Shown: positions 18,762-29,977 of the stretch, one piece after another | Layout: every line of letters begins with the position of its first letter | How positions within the stretch are numbered: the first letter of the stretch is position 1 | Source: Sphingomonas sp. 7/4-4 | GTDB lineage: Bacteria; Pseudomonadota; Alphaproteobacteria; Sphingomonadales; Sphingomonadaceae | Assembly (NCBI RefSeq): GCF_027941955.1 | Contig: NZ_CP115960.1 | Span: 310,001 to 374,000 of the forward strand | Direction: 5' to 3' | Length of the DNA: 64,000 nt | The notes under the pieces: generated by a model | Database searches by the model: none | Seen by the model: only the letters and a program-made list of their open reading frames with translations | What the model was told of the DNA's origin: nothing | Program-made: the position numbers and the translations under genes

Positions 18762-20680
18762 ATGATCGAGCTTTCCCGTCGTAGCCTGATCGCCACCAGC
18801 CTGGCGGCGAGCGCGGTTCCCGCGATCCCGGCATCGGCGCGAGCCGGCGCGGCGCCAAAGCCCTATGGCGCCGTGCCCAGCGCCCGGCAGTGGCGGTGGC
18901 ATGGCCGCGAGCAATACGCCTTCGTGCATTTTTCGATCAACACTTTCACCGACAAGGAATGGGGCTTTGGCGACGAAGATCCCAAGCTGTTCGACCCCAG
19001 CGATTTCGACGCCGACCAGATCGTTGCGGCCGCCAAGGCGGGCGGACTCGAAGGGCTGATCCTCACCGCCAAGCACCATGACGGCTTCTGCCTGTGGCCG
19101 ACTTTGCGCACCGAGCATTGCATCCGCAACAGCCCCTACAAGGACGGCAAGGGCGATATCGTGCGTGAGATGGCGGAGGCCTGCCGGCGCGCGAAGTTGC
19201 CCTTCGGCGTCTATCTGTCCCCCTGGGACCGCAACCATGCCGAATATGGCCGTCCGGCCTATGTCGACTATTTCCGCGCCCAGCTGACCGAATTGTGCAC
19301 CCGCTACGGCGAATTGTTCGAAGTCTGGTTCGACGGGGCCAATGGCGGCGACGGCTATTATGGCGGCGCGCGAGAGGCGCGGAAGATCGATGCGCCGCGT
19401 TACTATGACTGGCCGTCGATCGTCGCCTTGGTCCACAAGCTCCAGCCCAATGCCTGCACCTTCGATCCGCTGGGTGCCGATATTCGCTGGGTGGGCAATG
19501 AGGATGGCATCGCGGGCGATCCGTGCTGGCCGACCATGCCGAACAAACCCTATGACCAGAAGGAAGGCAATTCCGGGGTGCGTGGCGGTGCATTGTGGTG
19601 GCCGGCGGAGACCGACGTGTCGATCCGCCCGGGCTGGTTCTACCACGCCGATGAGGATTCGAAGGTGAAGGGCCCCGAGCGGCTGATCCGGCTGTACGAC
19701 GAGTCGGTGGGGCGGGGGACCAATCTCAATCTCAACATTCCCCCGATCGCCGCGGCCGGATCCCCGACCAGGACGTCAAGATCCTGAAGTCCTTCGGCGA
19801 TGCGATCCGCGCTACCTTCGCGCGCGATCTGGCGCAGGGGGCGGTCGCGCATGCCAGCCACAGCCGCGGTCCGGGCTTCGAGCCGGCGCGGGTGCTCGAC
19901 GGCAATCGCGAGAGCTATTGGGCAAGCCCCGATGGCGTGACCGATCCGACGCTGACGCTCGATCTGAAGCCGGGGACGCGCTTCGACGTGATCCGTCTGC
20001 GCGAATATCTGCCGCTGGGTGTCCGCGTGACGCGCTTCGCCGTGGATGCGGAGATCGACGGCAATTGGCGGACGTTGGCCGAGCATGAATGTATTTCCGC
20101 GCAGCGCGTCATCCGGCTCGACGCGCCGATCGCGCCACGGCGTGTGCGGCTGCGCGTTGTCGAGGCGCCGGTTTGCCCCGCGATCAGCGAATTCGCGTTG
20201 TTCCGCGCGGTTGCACCGGTGCCGGTGCCGGCGATCGTGTCGACCGATCCCAGCATTCTCGACGTGACCAGATGGACGATCGTATCGGCCAGCGCGCCTG
20301 GCGCGGAGAAGCTGCTCGACAACGAGGCGGCGAGCATCTGGGTCCAGCCGCGTCCGACGCCGGGGACGCCGGCCCGCGTGACCGTCGATCTGGGCGCGGA
20401 TACGCTTCTGGCGGGGTTCAGCCTCACACCCTCGCGCCAGGTGATGACGGATGCGGCACCGCCCAAAGGGTATATCGCCGAAACGAGTCACGATGGCACC
20501 AATTGGGAACCTGGCGCCAGCGGCGAATTCTCGAATATCGCTTATGCGCTGTCGACCCAACGGATCGCCTTTGCCAAGACTCGATCCGCACGGTTCCTGC
20601 GATTGACCTTTGCCGAACCGGCCGTGCCGGCGGCGCGGCTTGCGATAGCCGGCATCGGTGGGTTCACCGCCCAGCGCTGA
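18762..20680 (+). CDS. alpha-L-fucosidase, GH29, with discoidin-like C-terminal domains (frameshift at 19740)
   Basis: Cleaves alpha-linked fucose. The N-terminus has a twin-arginine signal (SRRSLIATSLAASA). The GH29 barrel shows WHGREQYAFVHFSINTF, LTAKHHDGFCLWP and the nucleophile motif EVWFDG (Asp191). At 19740-19744 five C occur; six restore NIPPDRRGRIPDQDV, the normal GH29 linker, and join the second half. That half holds two F5/8-type C (discoidin) modules: one starting at ARVLDGNRESYWAS, another at KLLDNEAASIWVQ. These usually bind sugars or position the enzyme. It follows GH3 by 36 bases in the same cluster. I treat it as intact apart from the missing base. Confidence 0.87.
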
Positions 20681-21140
20681 TTTCATTGCGAGCACAGTTT
20701 GCGAAGGGGTTTCGAGATGTCGAGCCCGCCTACTCGACTGCGTGCGCGTGATCCGCTGCGTCGATAGGCGCCCAATATTGCCCTTGGTATGCTTGTTTTG
20801 CCGATAGGATAGCACCAAAGCGCTTTTTGGTATTGAAATGTCATTTCATATATGACAACTTCATTGCGTTGCCGGCGCGTGTGAACGACGATGCCGGTCG
20901 CACCCGAGTATCAGGGGTCGTGGCAATGAAGACGCCTCGTCGCAGTGCAATCGCACCAGGGCTCGGGAAAGCCGCGATGGCTGCGGCACGGCCTCAGCCG
21001 GCCCAGCCCGGGCGATACGTTCAAATCCGGCCGCAAGCGGCCGAGCAGAAGCTTCGTGCCTCGCGGTCGGCGCCGAAAACGGCGTGCCGCGGGGGAACGA
21101 CGCAGATCGACAAATAATCAACGATAAAAGGGGTCACCGG
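20681..21140 (+). promoter_or_regulatory. promoter/operator region of the second TonB receptor
   Basis: 460 bases without a convincing gene. It holds TTGGTATGCT (20784-20793), the same ten bases found upstream of the first receptor. It also has the dyad ACCAAA-6-TTTGGT (20814-20819/20826-20831) and a second dyad TGTCAT-7-ATGACA (20839-20844/20852-20857). The local AT content is higher than elsewhere, fitting a promoter. The receptor ribosome-binding site AAAAGGGG lies at 21126-21133. The remaining ~270 bases are GC-rich with no feature I recognise. Confidence 0.5.
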
Positions 21141-24100
21141 ATGTCACGTTTGAATCGATTGCTACTGGGCACGACTTGCCTTGCAGCCCTGTTCGCGGTG
21201 CCTGCGATGGCGCAGGAAGCCGACACTCCCGCCAGCACCGCGGCGGCGCAGAACGAGGGTACCAGCGAGGGTGACATCATCGTCACCGGCAGCCGCATCA
21301 CCCGTCCCAACATGACGGCCGCGGCGCCGATCACGTCGGTCACTTCCGAATCGATCCGTGCCCAGGCGGCAGTGAACATCGAGGAAGTGCTCAACCGCAT
21401 TCCGCAGATCGCGCCCGACAGCCAGCAGAATTATCAGGATTCGGACGGCCGCCAGCGCGTCAAGCTGCGCAATCTCGGTTTCGAACGTACGCTGACCCTG
21501 ATCGACGGCAAGCGCGTCGGCACGATGAACGGCGTCGACGTCAATATGATCCCGACCTCGCTGATCCAGCGCGTCGATGTCCTGACCGGCGGCGCTTCGG
21601 CGGTGTACGGCTCGGACGCGGTCGCCGGTGTCGTCAACTTCATCATGAAGAACGACTTCGAGGGCATTCAGCTCAACGGGAATTACAATTTCTACGCCCA
21701 CGACAATCAGCCGGGCCTCGTTTCGCAGGTTGCCAGCCAATATGGCTTCGGGCAGCCCAGCCACGGCCTCGCAGTCGATGGCGGCCGTATCGACCTGTCG
21801 TTGACCGCGGGCACCAAGCTGTTCGACGACCGCTTCCACGTCTCCGGCTATGTCAATTATCGCAAGGGCGAGCTCGTGCCCAATGAGGCGCGCGAGACCG
21901 CAGGTTGTCAGCTGATCGAGAACGTCAAGGACGGGCCGCTGGCCTGTTCGACTTCGACCTACAGCTATCACGGTTACGTGTCGCCGCGCACCGGCGCCAA
22001 TAACGGCAACCAATATGTCAACAATCCGGACGGCAGCCGTAGCTTCGTTCCCTTTTCGGACGCAGTCGCTGCCAATCCCTATAGCGACTATTCCTTCCAG
22101 CGCAGGAACGAGCGCTGGAATGCCGGCGGCTTCGCGTCGTTCGCGATCTCGGACGCGGCAGAACTCTATGCCAGCGGCATGTGGTTCCGCGACAAGTCGG
22201 CCAACGGCTTCCCCGCGCGGCTCTACAGCTACACCGCCTTCGGCTCGGCGCCCTATCAGGTGAACTGCAACAACCCGTTCCTCTCCGCCTCGCAGGCGCA
22301 GGTGATCTGCGGCGCGCAGGCAGGGACCAGTGCCATGGTGCCGATCGAGCTGCGCTATCGCTTCAGCGGCGTGCCGGACCTCGAGGACCGTTATCTGAAC
22401 GAAGGGCTGCGCATCACCGGCGGCGTCCGCGGTGATTTCGCCGAGGGCTGGAGCTACGATGTCGGCGGCGTCTATGCGCGCAACCAGCAGGACTGGAGCT
22501 GGTCGTTTCCGTCCGTCGATCTAGTCAACAACGCACTGAACGTCGTCAACGTCGGCGGCGTGCCGACCTGCGCTTCGGGCGCGGCCGACGGCTGTCTCCC
22601 CTCGATCCGTTCAGCTCGCGCTCGACCGTCAACAATACGGCGGTGTTCGATTATCTGACGCGCGACAGCTACGGCAGCCAGACCACGATCAACAAGCTCT
22701 ACAACGTCATCGCGACGGTGCAGGGCGACCTCGGCACCTATGGCATCAAGAGCCCGTGGGCGGAGCAGGGCGTGGCGATCGCGTTCGGCGCGGAATTCCG
22801 CGAAGACCAGCTCGAGGGCTTTGCCGACCAGCTCTGGCGCGACAATATGGGCGGAACCGACCAGAGCCTGTCGCAGCATGTCTGGGAAGGCAATGTCGAG
22901 CTCCAGGTGCCGATCGCGCAGCACAAGCCGTTCGCCGACCTGCTGCAGTTCAACGGCGCGTACCGCCTCTCGAAGTACAGCAGCAATCCGAACACCTTCT
23001 CGACCTGGAAGGCGGAAGCGCTGTGGGCGCCGATCCCGGACATCACGTTCCGCGCCTCGATCAACCGCGCCCAGCGCGCGCCGACCGTGGTCGAGGCGTA
23101 TCAGGGCAGCAACCTCAGCTACGACCGCATCACGACTGCGTATAACGACATCTGCGCGCCGACCCGCGTAGGGACCACGACCGACCCGAACACGGGCCAG
23201 CAGGTTCCGGTCTATGGCGCTCCCCAGGCGTCGCAGGCAGTGTGCGCCGCCACGGGGCTGGCCGCCAACCTCTATGGCAGCCCCACCTTGCTGTGCCCGA
23301 CCGACGTCGGCTGCACGGTGCGCCGCGGCGGTTTCACCGTCGATCCGGAAACGGCCTATACCAAGACCTTCGGCCTCGTATTGCGGCCACGGTTCCTGCC
23401 GGGCCTGACGCTCTCGGTCGACCGGTTCATGATCGATCTGAACGATCTCGATCGGCTATAACGACTACGATTATTTCTCGAACGGGTGCCTTGCCACCGG
23501 CAACGACTTCTTCTGCCGGATGTTCGTGCGCAACGCCGATGGCACGCTCTACAGCGCGCCGGCCGGCAATCCGGCCACCGGCTATCTCCGGGGCGGTACG
23601 ACCAACTACTATAAGAGCAAGTCGCACGGCTGGGATTTCCAGGGCCAGTATGCACTCCCGCTGGGCGGCGCGGGCCGGCTCGACTTCGACTTCATGGGCT
23701 CGCTGACCACCCTCGCGGGCGGCCAGGATTCGCCGATCCTGCCCAAGTATAATTGCGCCGGTTACTATGGCGGCGGCTGCGGTCAGCTGATCCCGAAATG
23801 GACCCATGCGCTCCGCACCACCTACACCACTGCCGACCAGTTCTTCAGCGCCTCGGTGAACTGGCGCCATCTGGGTCCGCTCACCAACGTGACGAACTCG
23901 GGCGATGCGGCGCTGGGCTGGACCGCGGCGGGCGAGCGGACGACCTTCTACCGGATCGATCCCTATGACTATATCGACCTGGCGCTCAGCTTCCGGGTGA
24001 ACAAGGCCTATTCGTTCCGGATCTCGGCGAACAACCTGTTCGACAAGACGCCGCCGATCCTGCCGAATTCGTATAATTACGGCCTGTCGCGCAGCAACAC

Positions 24101-24164
24101 GCTGTCGGCGCGGTATGACTCGCTCGGCCGCCAGATCGCAGTGGGAGCGACGCTCAACTTCTAA
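21141..24164 (+). CDS. TonB-dependent receptor, second of the locus (two frame breaks)
   Basis: Outer-membrane transporter of about 1007 residues. The ATG at 21141 follows AAAAGGGG; a signal peptide ends AMAQ. The plug starts GDIIVTGSRITRPN with IPQIAPDSQQ and LRNLGFERTLTLIDGKRV; the final strand ends GATLNF. A break at 22598-22601 (four C, five expected) joins ...GCLP to LDPFSSRS. A second near 23445-23450 joins NDL to IGYNDYDYF and needs two more bases or one fewer. Large barrel loops and paired Cys (e.g. GCLATGNDFFC) occur. It follows the fucosidase gene and has its own upstream region with motifs shared with the first receptor, so co-regulation is likely. Confidence 0.88.
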
Positions 24165-24197
24165 TCTGAATTCCTGAACTCGAAGAGCCTCCCCGAT

Positions 24198-24230
24198 GGC
24201 CCACCCCTTCCCCCGGGGTGGGCCCTTTTT
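24198..24230 (+). terminator. strong intrinsic terminator after second TonB receptor
   Basis: GGCCCACCCC (24198-24207) and GGGGTGGGCC (24215-24224) form a perfect 10-bp stem with a 7-base loop, followed by CTTTTT. It lies 34 bases past the receptor stop and cleanly separates the glycan locus from trxB. Confidence 0.9.
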
Positions 24231-24352
24231 GAGGGGCGGTCGGGCTTCACTCGTCCACAGATTTGATTTGTCGGCGGGCAGAGGTGCGCAACCCATGTTG
24301 CGTCGGGCGATGCCCAACCCCTAGATGCGGCAACGCTGATTCTGGATACGAC

Positions 24353-25325
<973 letters not shown>

Positions 25326-25326
25326 T

Positions 25327-26119
25327 CTAGGACAGTTTCTTCAGAATTTGTTCGAAGAGCCATTGCTTGTCCCCCACCGAGGCGAAGCTGTGGCTGGCGC
25401 TGTCCAACTCCTCGATCCCGGCCTTGGCGCGGGCGGCTTCGAAGGCTGGTCCGGCCCAGGCGTCGCGGAAGGCGATCGCGGCGTTGTCGCCCTTTGCCAG
25501 CAAGACGGTGACGGGAATGCGCGCCTCCCCGAGTGCGGTTGCCAACCGGGCGGGAAGGCCGTTCTCTTGCTGAGATTTTGCGCGATAAACCTTGAGTAAG
25601 CCACTGACTAGCTTCCGAATATCTACGCTGCCTCGCAGCAGCCGGACCCATTCGCGCGGATCGCGCAGCCGCTCGGCATAGCGCGCGCGGATCGCTGCGG
25701 CGGGGGTAGGTCGTCGGTTGCTTCGATTACCCAAGGGTTGGCGAGAACCAGTTGGTCGATCCCCGCGCGGGCGTGGAAGAAGGCGAGGGCGGTGGCCGCG
25801 TCGCAATTGCCGAACGCGGCGATACGGGTGAGGTGGGGGCGGCCTGGCGAAATGCGGCTGCGGCTGCGGCAATATCGTCCGGGCTGCTCTCGAAGCCATG
25901 ATTCTCGCCGCTCGAGTCGCCGACGCCACGGCGGTCGAAGCGAAAGACCGGATGCCCTGCTTCGGCGAGCCGCCCGGCGAGCAGCGCCATACCCCGGTGC
26001 GCACCCACGCGGATCTCGTTGCCGCCAGAGACGATCAGCAGGCCGGTAGTGCCGGGTGCCTCGTCGAGCGTGCCGAACAGCGTCTCGCCGGCGCAGGGGA
26101 ATTCGATCAGCTTTCGCAT
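25327..26119 (-). CDS. exosortase A system-associated hydrolase 1 (two frame breaks)
   Basis: Alpha/beta-hydrolase of the type found only beside XrtA exosortase loci. The product starts MRKLIEFPCAGETLFGTLDEAPGT and shows SGGNEIRVGAHRG, FRFDRRGVGDS and the nucleophile region FGNCDAATAL. Breaks at 25835-25839 and 25702-25706 are each five G on the plus strand where six are expected; repair gives ...AAPHLTRIAAFGNC and DLPPAAAIRARYAERL, and about 264 residues. It follows hydrolase 2 with a short overlap, and forms a minus-strand operon with it and the acyl carrier protein. The substrate is unknown; a role in processing an acylated sugar or lipid precursor is inference. Confidence 0.85.
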
Positions 26120-26748
26120 GCGCGCACCCATGCGGCGATGTCGTCGGCGAGCGATGCGGCCAGCGCAGGGTCGTTGTCGGGCTCGGTCCGGCGCCAGAGA
26201 GGCGCGCCCGGAACCTTGAGATCGGCCGGGCGGGCGTCGCTCTCCAGACGGATCGTGCGGCTCTGCGCGGTAATGCCGGCCGCGGGGAGTTCGCCGAGCA
26301 GTATCGGAGAAACCGGGTTGCCGCCATATTCGTCACCACCGCCGGCCTGACGCAGTCGCTCGAGTTCGCGGAGCAAGTCGGGGCCTGTGGTTGGCGCGAA
26401 ATGCCAGCGTCCGCCCAGCATGGCGGTGACGTCGAGCAGCGCCCCACTGCGGATGCCGAGCGCATAGGCAGTGCGGTCCGCATGGCGTGCCGCAGTCGCA
26501 AAGGCATCGCGAAGGTGCGCGAGGCGGACCGCGTCGGTCGGAACGAGGCTTTCGCTTTGTCCGGGCAAATCGGGCAGCGCGCCCGCAATGCCACGCTCGG
26601 CCAGCGCGCGCAGGATCCTGACGACGAATGCCCGTGTGCGATTGGCTTCCTCGAACAGCGGAAGCGCCGCGACTACGACCGGACCGGTATCGGGGCCGGA
26701 GCGAAGCATCGCCTCGCGGCCACCGGCCCAGTCGTAATGGTCGATCAA
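26107..26748 (-). CDS. exosortase A system-associated hydrolase 2
   Basis: 213 residues, started at TTG 26748, which overlaps the acyl carrier protein stop as TTGA, so translation is coupled. The sequence LPLFEEANRTRAF...ALPDLPGQSES is typical of the second small hydrolase of XrtA loci (alpha/beta fold). No clear GxSxG elbow is seen; LGIRSGAL occupies that position, so catalytic activity is uncertain. It is followed by hydrolase 1. Confidence 0.75.
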   Translation of the reverse strand: MIDHYDWAGGREAMLRSGPDTGPVVVAALPLFEEANRTRAFVVRILRALAERGIAGALPDLPGQSESLVPTDAVRLAHLRDAFATAARHADRTAYALGIRSGALLDVTAMLGGRWHFAPTTGPDLLRELERLRQAGGGDEYGGNPVSPILLGELPAAGITAQSRTIRLESDARPADLKVPGAPLWRRTEPDNDPALAASLADDIAAWVRACES

Positions 26749-27017
26749 CCGAGCGCCTTGTCGGCGGCGAAGCGGGTGAGCGCGCCGAAAGTCTCGAGCA
26801 TCTCGCCGTCGACCTCGTCGTCCTCGATCAGGATGCCGAGCCGATCCTCGATCTCCGTGAGCACGCCCGCCACCGCGAGCGAATCGAGTTCGGGGAGCGC
26901 GCCGAACAAGGGCGTGTCCTCGTGGAACGCGGCGGCGCGCTCTTCGCTCAACCCCAGCACGTCGCGCAGCACCCCGCGCACGGCGTTTTCAACCTCTGCG
27001 AACCCTTCGCGCTGCAA
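26745..27017 (-). CDS. acyl carrier protein of the XrtA locus
   Basis: 90-residue carrier protein with the phosphopantetheine attachment serine in ELDSLAVAGVLTEIEDRLG. It is acidic and helical, as expected. It is first in a minus-strand operon with the two exosortase-associated hydrolases and is divergent from the acyl-CoA ligase, with 72 bases between the two starts that must hold both promoters. It probably carries an acyl group made or activated by the ligase; the final acceptor is unknown. Confidence 0.88.
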   Translation of the reverse strand: MQREGFAEVENAVRGVLRDVLGLSEERAAAFHEDTPLFGALPELDSLAVAGVLTEIEDRLGILIEDDEVDGEMLETFGALTRFAADKALG

Positions 27018-27089
27018 TGCATATCCCCTGCGAGCGATTTTTCGTCTCCGTAAGGCTTGGCGGGTGCGCTGCCAAGGCTAAGGTCGGTG

Positions 27090-28780
27090 ATGATGACCGA
27101 GCTCGATCCCGTTCCGAAACCGATCGACACGCTGCCCGGGTGCGGCGCGGCGGGCGCCGTGGCGCTGGAAGATCGGGTGGGGGCTGACTTATGGGGAGCT
27201 CGAAACCAGGGTTGGCAGCATCGCGCATTGGCTGGCGGGGCAGGGGTTCGCGGCGGGCGAGCGCGTCGCGACTTGGCTGCCCAAGACGCGCACGGCTTGC
27301 CTGATGCCGCTGGCGGCCCCGCGCGCGGGGCTGGTGCATGTGCCGGTCAATCCGGTGCTCAAGCGCGCGCAAGCGGCGCATATCCTCGCCGACAGCGGCG
27401 CGCGGTTGTTGGTGACGCAAGCGGCGCGGATCGCGGCGCTGGAGCGGGGTGACCTGCCCGATGGCTGCACGGTCGTTACCGAGGAAGAACTCGTTTCCGA
27501 CGATGTGCTGCCGCCTTCGCGCGCCGATACCGATGCGCTGGCGGCGATCCTCTACACTTCCGGCTCGACCGGCCGGCCCAAAGGCGTGATGCTGAGTCAT
27601 GCCAATTTATGGCTCGGTGCCATAAGTGTAGCGCATTATCTTCAGATCAGTTCTGAGGATCGCGTGCTCGGCGTGCTGCCGCTGAGCTTCGATTATGGGC
27701 AGAACCAGCTCTTCTCGACCTGGGCCGCGGGGGCGGGTGATCCCGCTCGATTATCTGATCGCGCGCGACGTGGTGAAGGCAGTGGAGCGTCATGACGTCA
27801 CCAGCCTGGCCGGGGTGCCGCCGCTGTGGGTGCAATTGCTGGAGGCGGAATGGCCGGTGGAGACCGCGGCGCGGCTGAAGCGGCTGACCAATTCGGGCGG
27901 CGCGCTGACGCCGCGGCTGGTGCGCGGGCTACGTGAGCAGTTTCCGAACGCAGATCTCTATCCGATGTACGGACTGACCGAGGCGTTTCGTTCGACCTAT
28001 CTGGAGCCTTCGCTGGTCGACGTGCATCCGGATCTCGATCGGCCGCGCGATCCCCTTGCCGAGATCATGGTGGTACGTGCCGACGGCAGCCGCGCGGCGC
28101 CGGGCGAGCCGGGCGAGCTGGTCCATGCCGGGCCACTGGTGGCGCAGGGCTATTGGCGGGATGCGGAGCGCACCGCACAGCGCTTCCGTCCGGCCCCCGA
28201 ATTCGCCACAAGCGGTGGCATGGCGGTGTGGTCGGGCGATACGGTGGTGGAGGATGCGGACGGATTGCTCCGCTTCGTCGGACGTGACGACGAGATGATC
28301 AAGAGCGCGGGTAACCGGATCAGCCCCACCGAGATCGAGGATGCGGTGCTCAGCGGCGGCGAAGTGGCCGAGGCGGCGGCGTTCGGCGTGCCGGACGAGC
28401 GGCTGGGGCAGACGATCGTGGTGGTGGCGCGGGGTGACGGTTCGCGTGAGCACGATCTGCGCGAGCGGCTGCGGAGGGAGTTGCCGAGCTTCATGCAGCC
28501 GGCGCGCTATGACTGGCGCCCGGAATTGCCGCGCAATGCCAATGGGAAGCTGGACCGGACGGCGCTGAAGGCATCGCTCTCTACCGTTCGTGCTGAGCTT
28601 GTCGAAGCACCGTTCTCCTCCTTGGGTGGCAGGCGTGAAGGAGGACGGGCCTTCGACAAGCTCAGGCCGAACGGGGAGGGGAATCATGAACGCCAAACCC
28701 TTCGGCCCGATACCGCCCGAATTCCGGGACCTCGACGCACTGCCTTGGCTCGACGAGGTGACCCCGGCCTATGTCTATGA
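27090..28780 (+). CDS. exosortase A system-associated acyl-CoA ligase (AMP-forming; two frame breaks)
   Basis: ANL-superfamily enzyme that activates a carboxylic acid as an acyl-adenylate. It has the P-loop AILYTSGSTGRPKGVMLSHANL, then MYGLTEAFRSTYLEP, then LLRFVGRDDEMIKSAGNRISPTEIE and PRNANGKLDRTALK near the C-terminus. Breaks lie at 27179-27183 and 27729-27733, both five-G runs; two further G in each (or one fewer base) restore LTYGELETRV and GRVIPLDYLIARDV. Conserved sequence stops near 28580; the frame then runs through an inverted repeat to 28780, overlapping the next gene, so the true stop is uncertain. Divergent from the acyl carrier protein. Confidence 0.85.
28584..28674. repeat. intergenic inverted repeat (REP-like hairpin)
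   Basis: Arms of 29 bases at 28584-28612 and 28646-28674 match except for about five positions. The core TGAGCTTGTCGAAG and its complement CTTCGACAAGCTCA are seen in dispersed intergenic repeats of sphingomonads and some other Proteobacteria. Inside, TCCTCCTT (28616-28623) pairs with AAGGAGGA (28638-28645). The element sits between the ligase and decarboxylase genes and may stabilise or attenuate the mRNA. Confidence 0.85.
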
Positions 28781-29877
28781 CTTTCGCATCGTCGCGGCGC
28801 GGATCGCGCGGTTGCGGCGGCGCTGCCAGCAGGTGTCGCCGTGCATTATGCGATCAAGGCCAACCCGATGCCGGCGCTGCTCAAGGCGATCGCGCCGTTG
28901 GTCGACGGGCTCGACGTCGCCTCGGCGGGGAGATGGACCGGGCACTCGACGTCATGGCGGCGAATGCGATCAGCTTTGCCGGGCCGGGCAAGCGCGATGC
29001 CGAAATCGAGCTGGCGATCCGGGCGGGAGTGACGCTCAATGTCGAGTCCGAGAGCGAGGGACAGCGCGCGCTGGCGATCGGGGGATGCTGGGGATGCGCC
29101 CGAAGCTCGCGGTGCGGGTGAATCCCGATTTCGAGCTGCGCGGATCCGGAATGAAGATGGGCGGGCGCGCCTCGCCTTTCGGCGTCGAGGCGCAGCATGT
29201 CGCAGGGTTGGTCAAGCGGTTGATCATCGGCGGTGCCGAGTGGCGGGGCTTGCACATCTTCGCCGGATCGCAGTCGCTCGACACGCAGGCAGTGATCGAG
29301 GCCCAGGCGGCGACGGTGGCGCTGGCGGCGCGGATCGCCGAGGAAGCGCACCGCGCGCCGCCTTTGGTCAATCTGGGGGCGGGTTCGGCATTCCCTATTT
29401 CCCCGGCGACGTGGCGCTCGACGTCGAGGCGATCGGTGCGGCGCTGGCGGGCGAGCTCGACCAGCTCGATACGCAGTATGCAATCGAATTGGGACGCTGG
29501 CTGGTGGGCGAGGCGGGGGTATATCTCGCACGGGTGATCGACCGGAAAGTGAGCCAGGGGAGACCTTCCTGATCGTCGACGGCGGGCTCAACCATCATCT
29601 CGCGGCGACCGGCAATTTCGGCACCGTCGTCCGCCGCAATTATCCGGTGGCGGTGGCCCATCGGATGCAAGACCCAGCCGAGGAGACCGTGACGATCGTC
29701 GGGCCTTTGTGCACGCCACTCGATCGGCTGGCAGACCGGGTGGCCTTACCCACGGCGGCGGTGGGTGACGTCATCGCGATCTTCGCCTCGGGAGCCTATG
29801 GCGCCACTGCCAGCCCTTCGGCGTTCCTCGGCCATCCGCCGGTGCGCGAAGTGCTGATCGGGGCGAACCACGCCTAA
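28686..29877 (+). CDS. exosortase A system-associated PLP decarboxylase (five frame breaks)
   Basis: Group IV (DAP/ornithine decarboxylase fold) PLP enzyme of XrtA loci. It starts MNAKPFGPIPPEFRDLD; the PLP lysine is in VHYAIKANP; NPDFELRG, GLHIFAGSQ and ELGRWLVGEAGVY are family hallmarks. Five breaks, all explained by one missing G: 28816-28820, 28927-28930, 29080-29084, 29375-29379 and 29557-29560. Repair gives about 400 residues ending ...REVLIGANHA. It follows the ligase and probably makes an amine or modified amino acid for the polymer or its carrier; the substrate is not known. Five breaks in one gene is the highest density in the window, so real decay cannot be fully excluded. Confidence 0.82.
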
Positions 29878-29977
29878 CGCTATCTTTACCTCTGAAGACC
29901 ATAGCTTGCCCTGATCCAGGCGGGGAAGCGGCCGAGACGTTGGCCGTGTTCGACCCTGCCGGGGAGGGAGCTCGAGC

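Noticed and set aside
28584-28674. CRISPR repeat
   Set aside because: Only two arms in inverted orientation with one spacer; it is a hairpin element, not an array.
28686-29877. Programmed frameshifting or phase variation in the decarboxylase
   Set aside because: Five breaks at ordinary G runs of two to five, in the same window as many similar breaks in essential genes, fit sequence error better than regulation.
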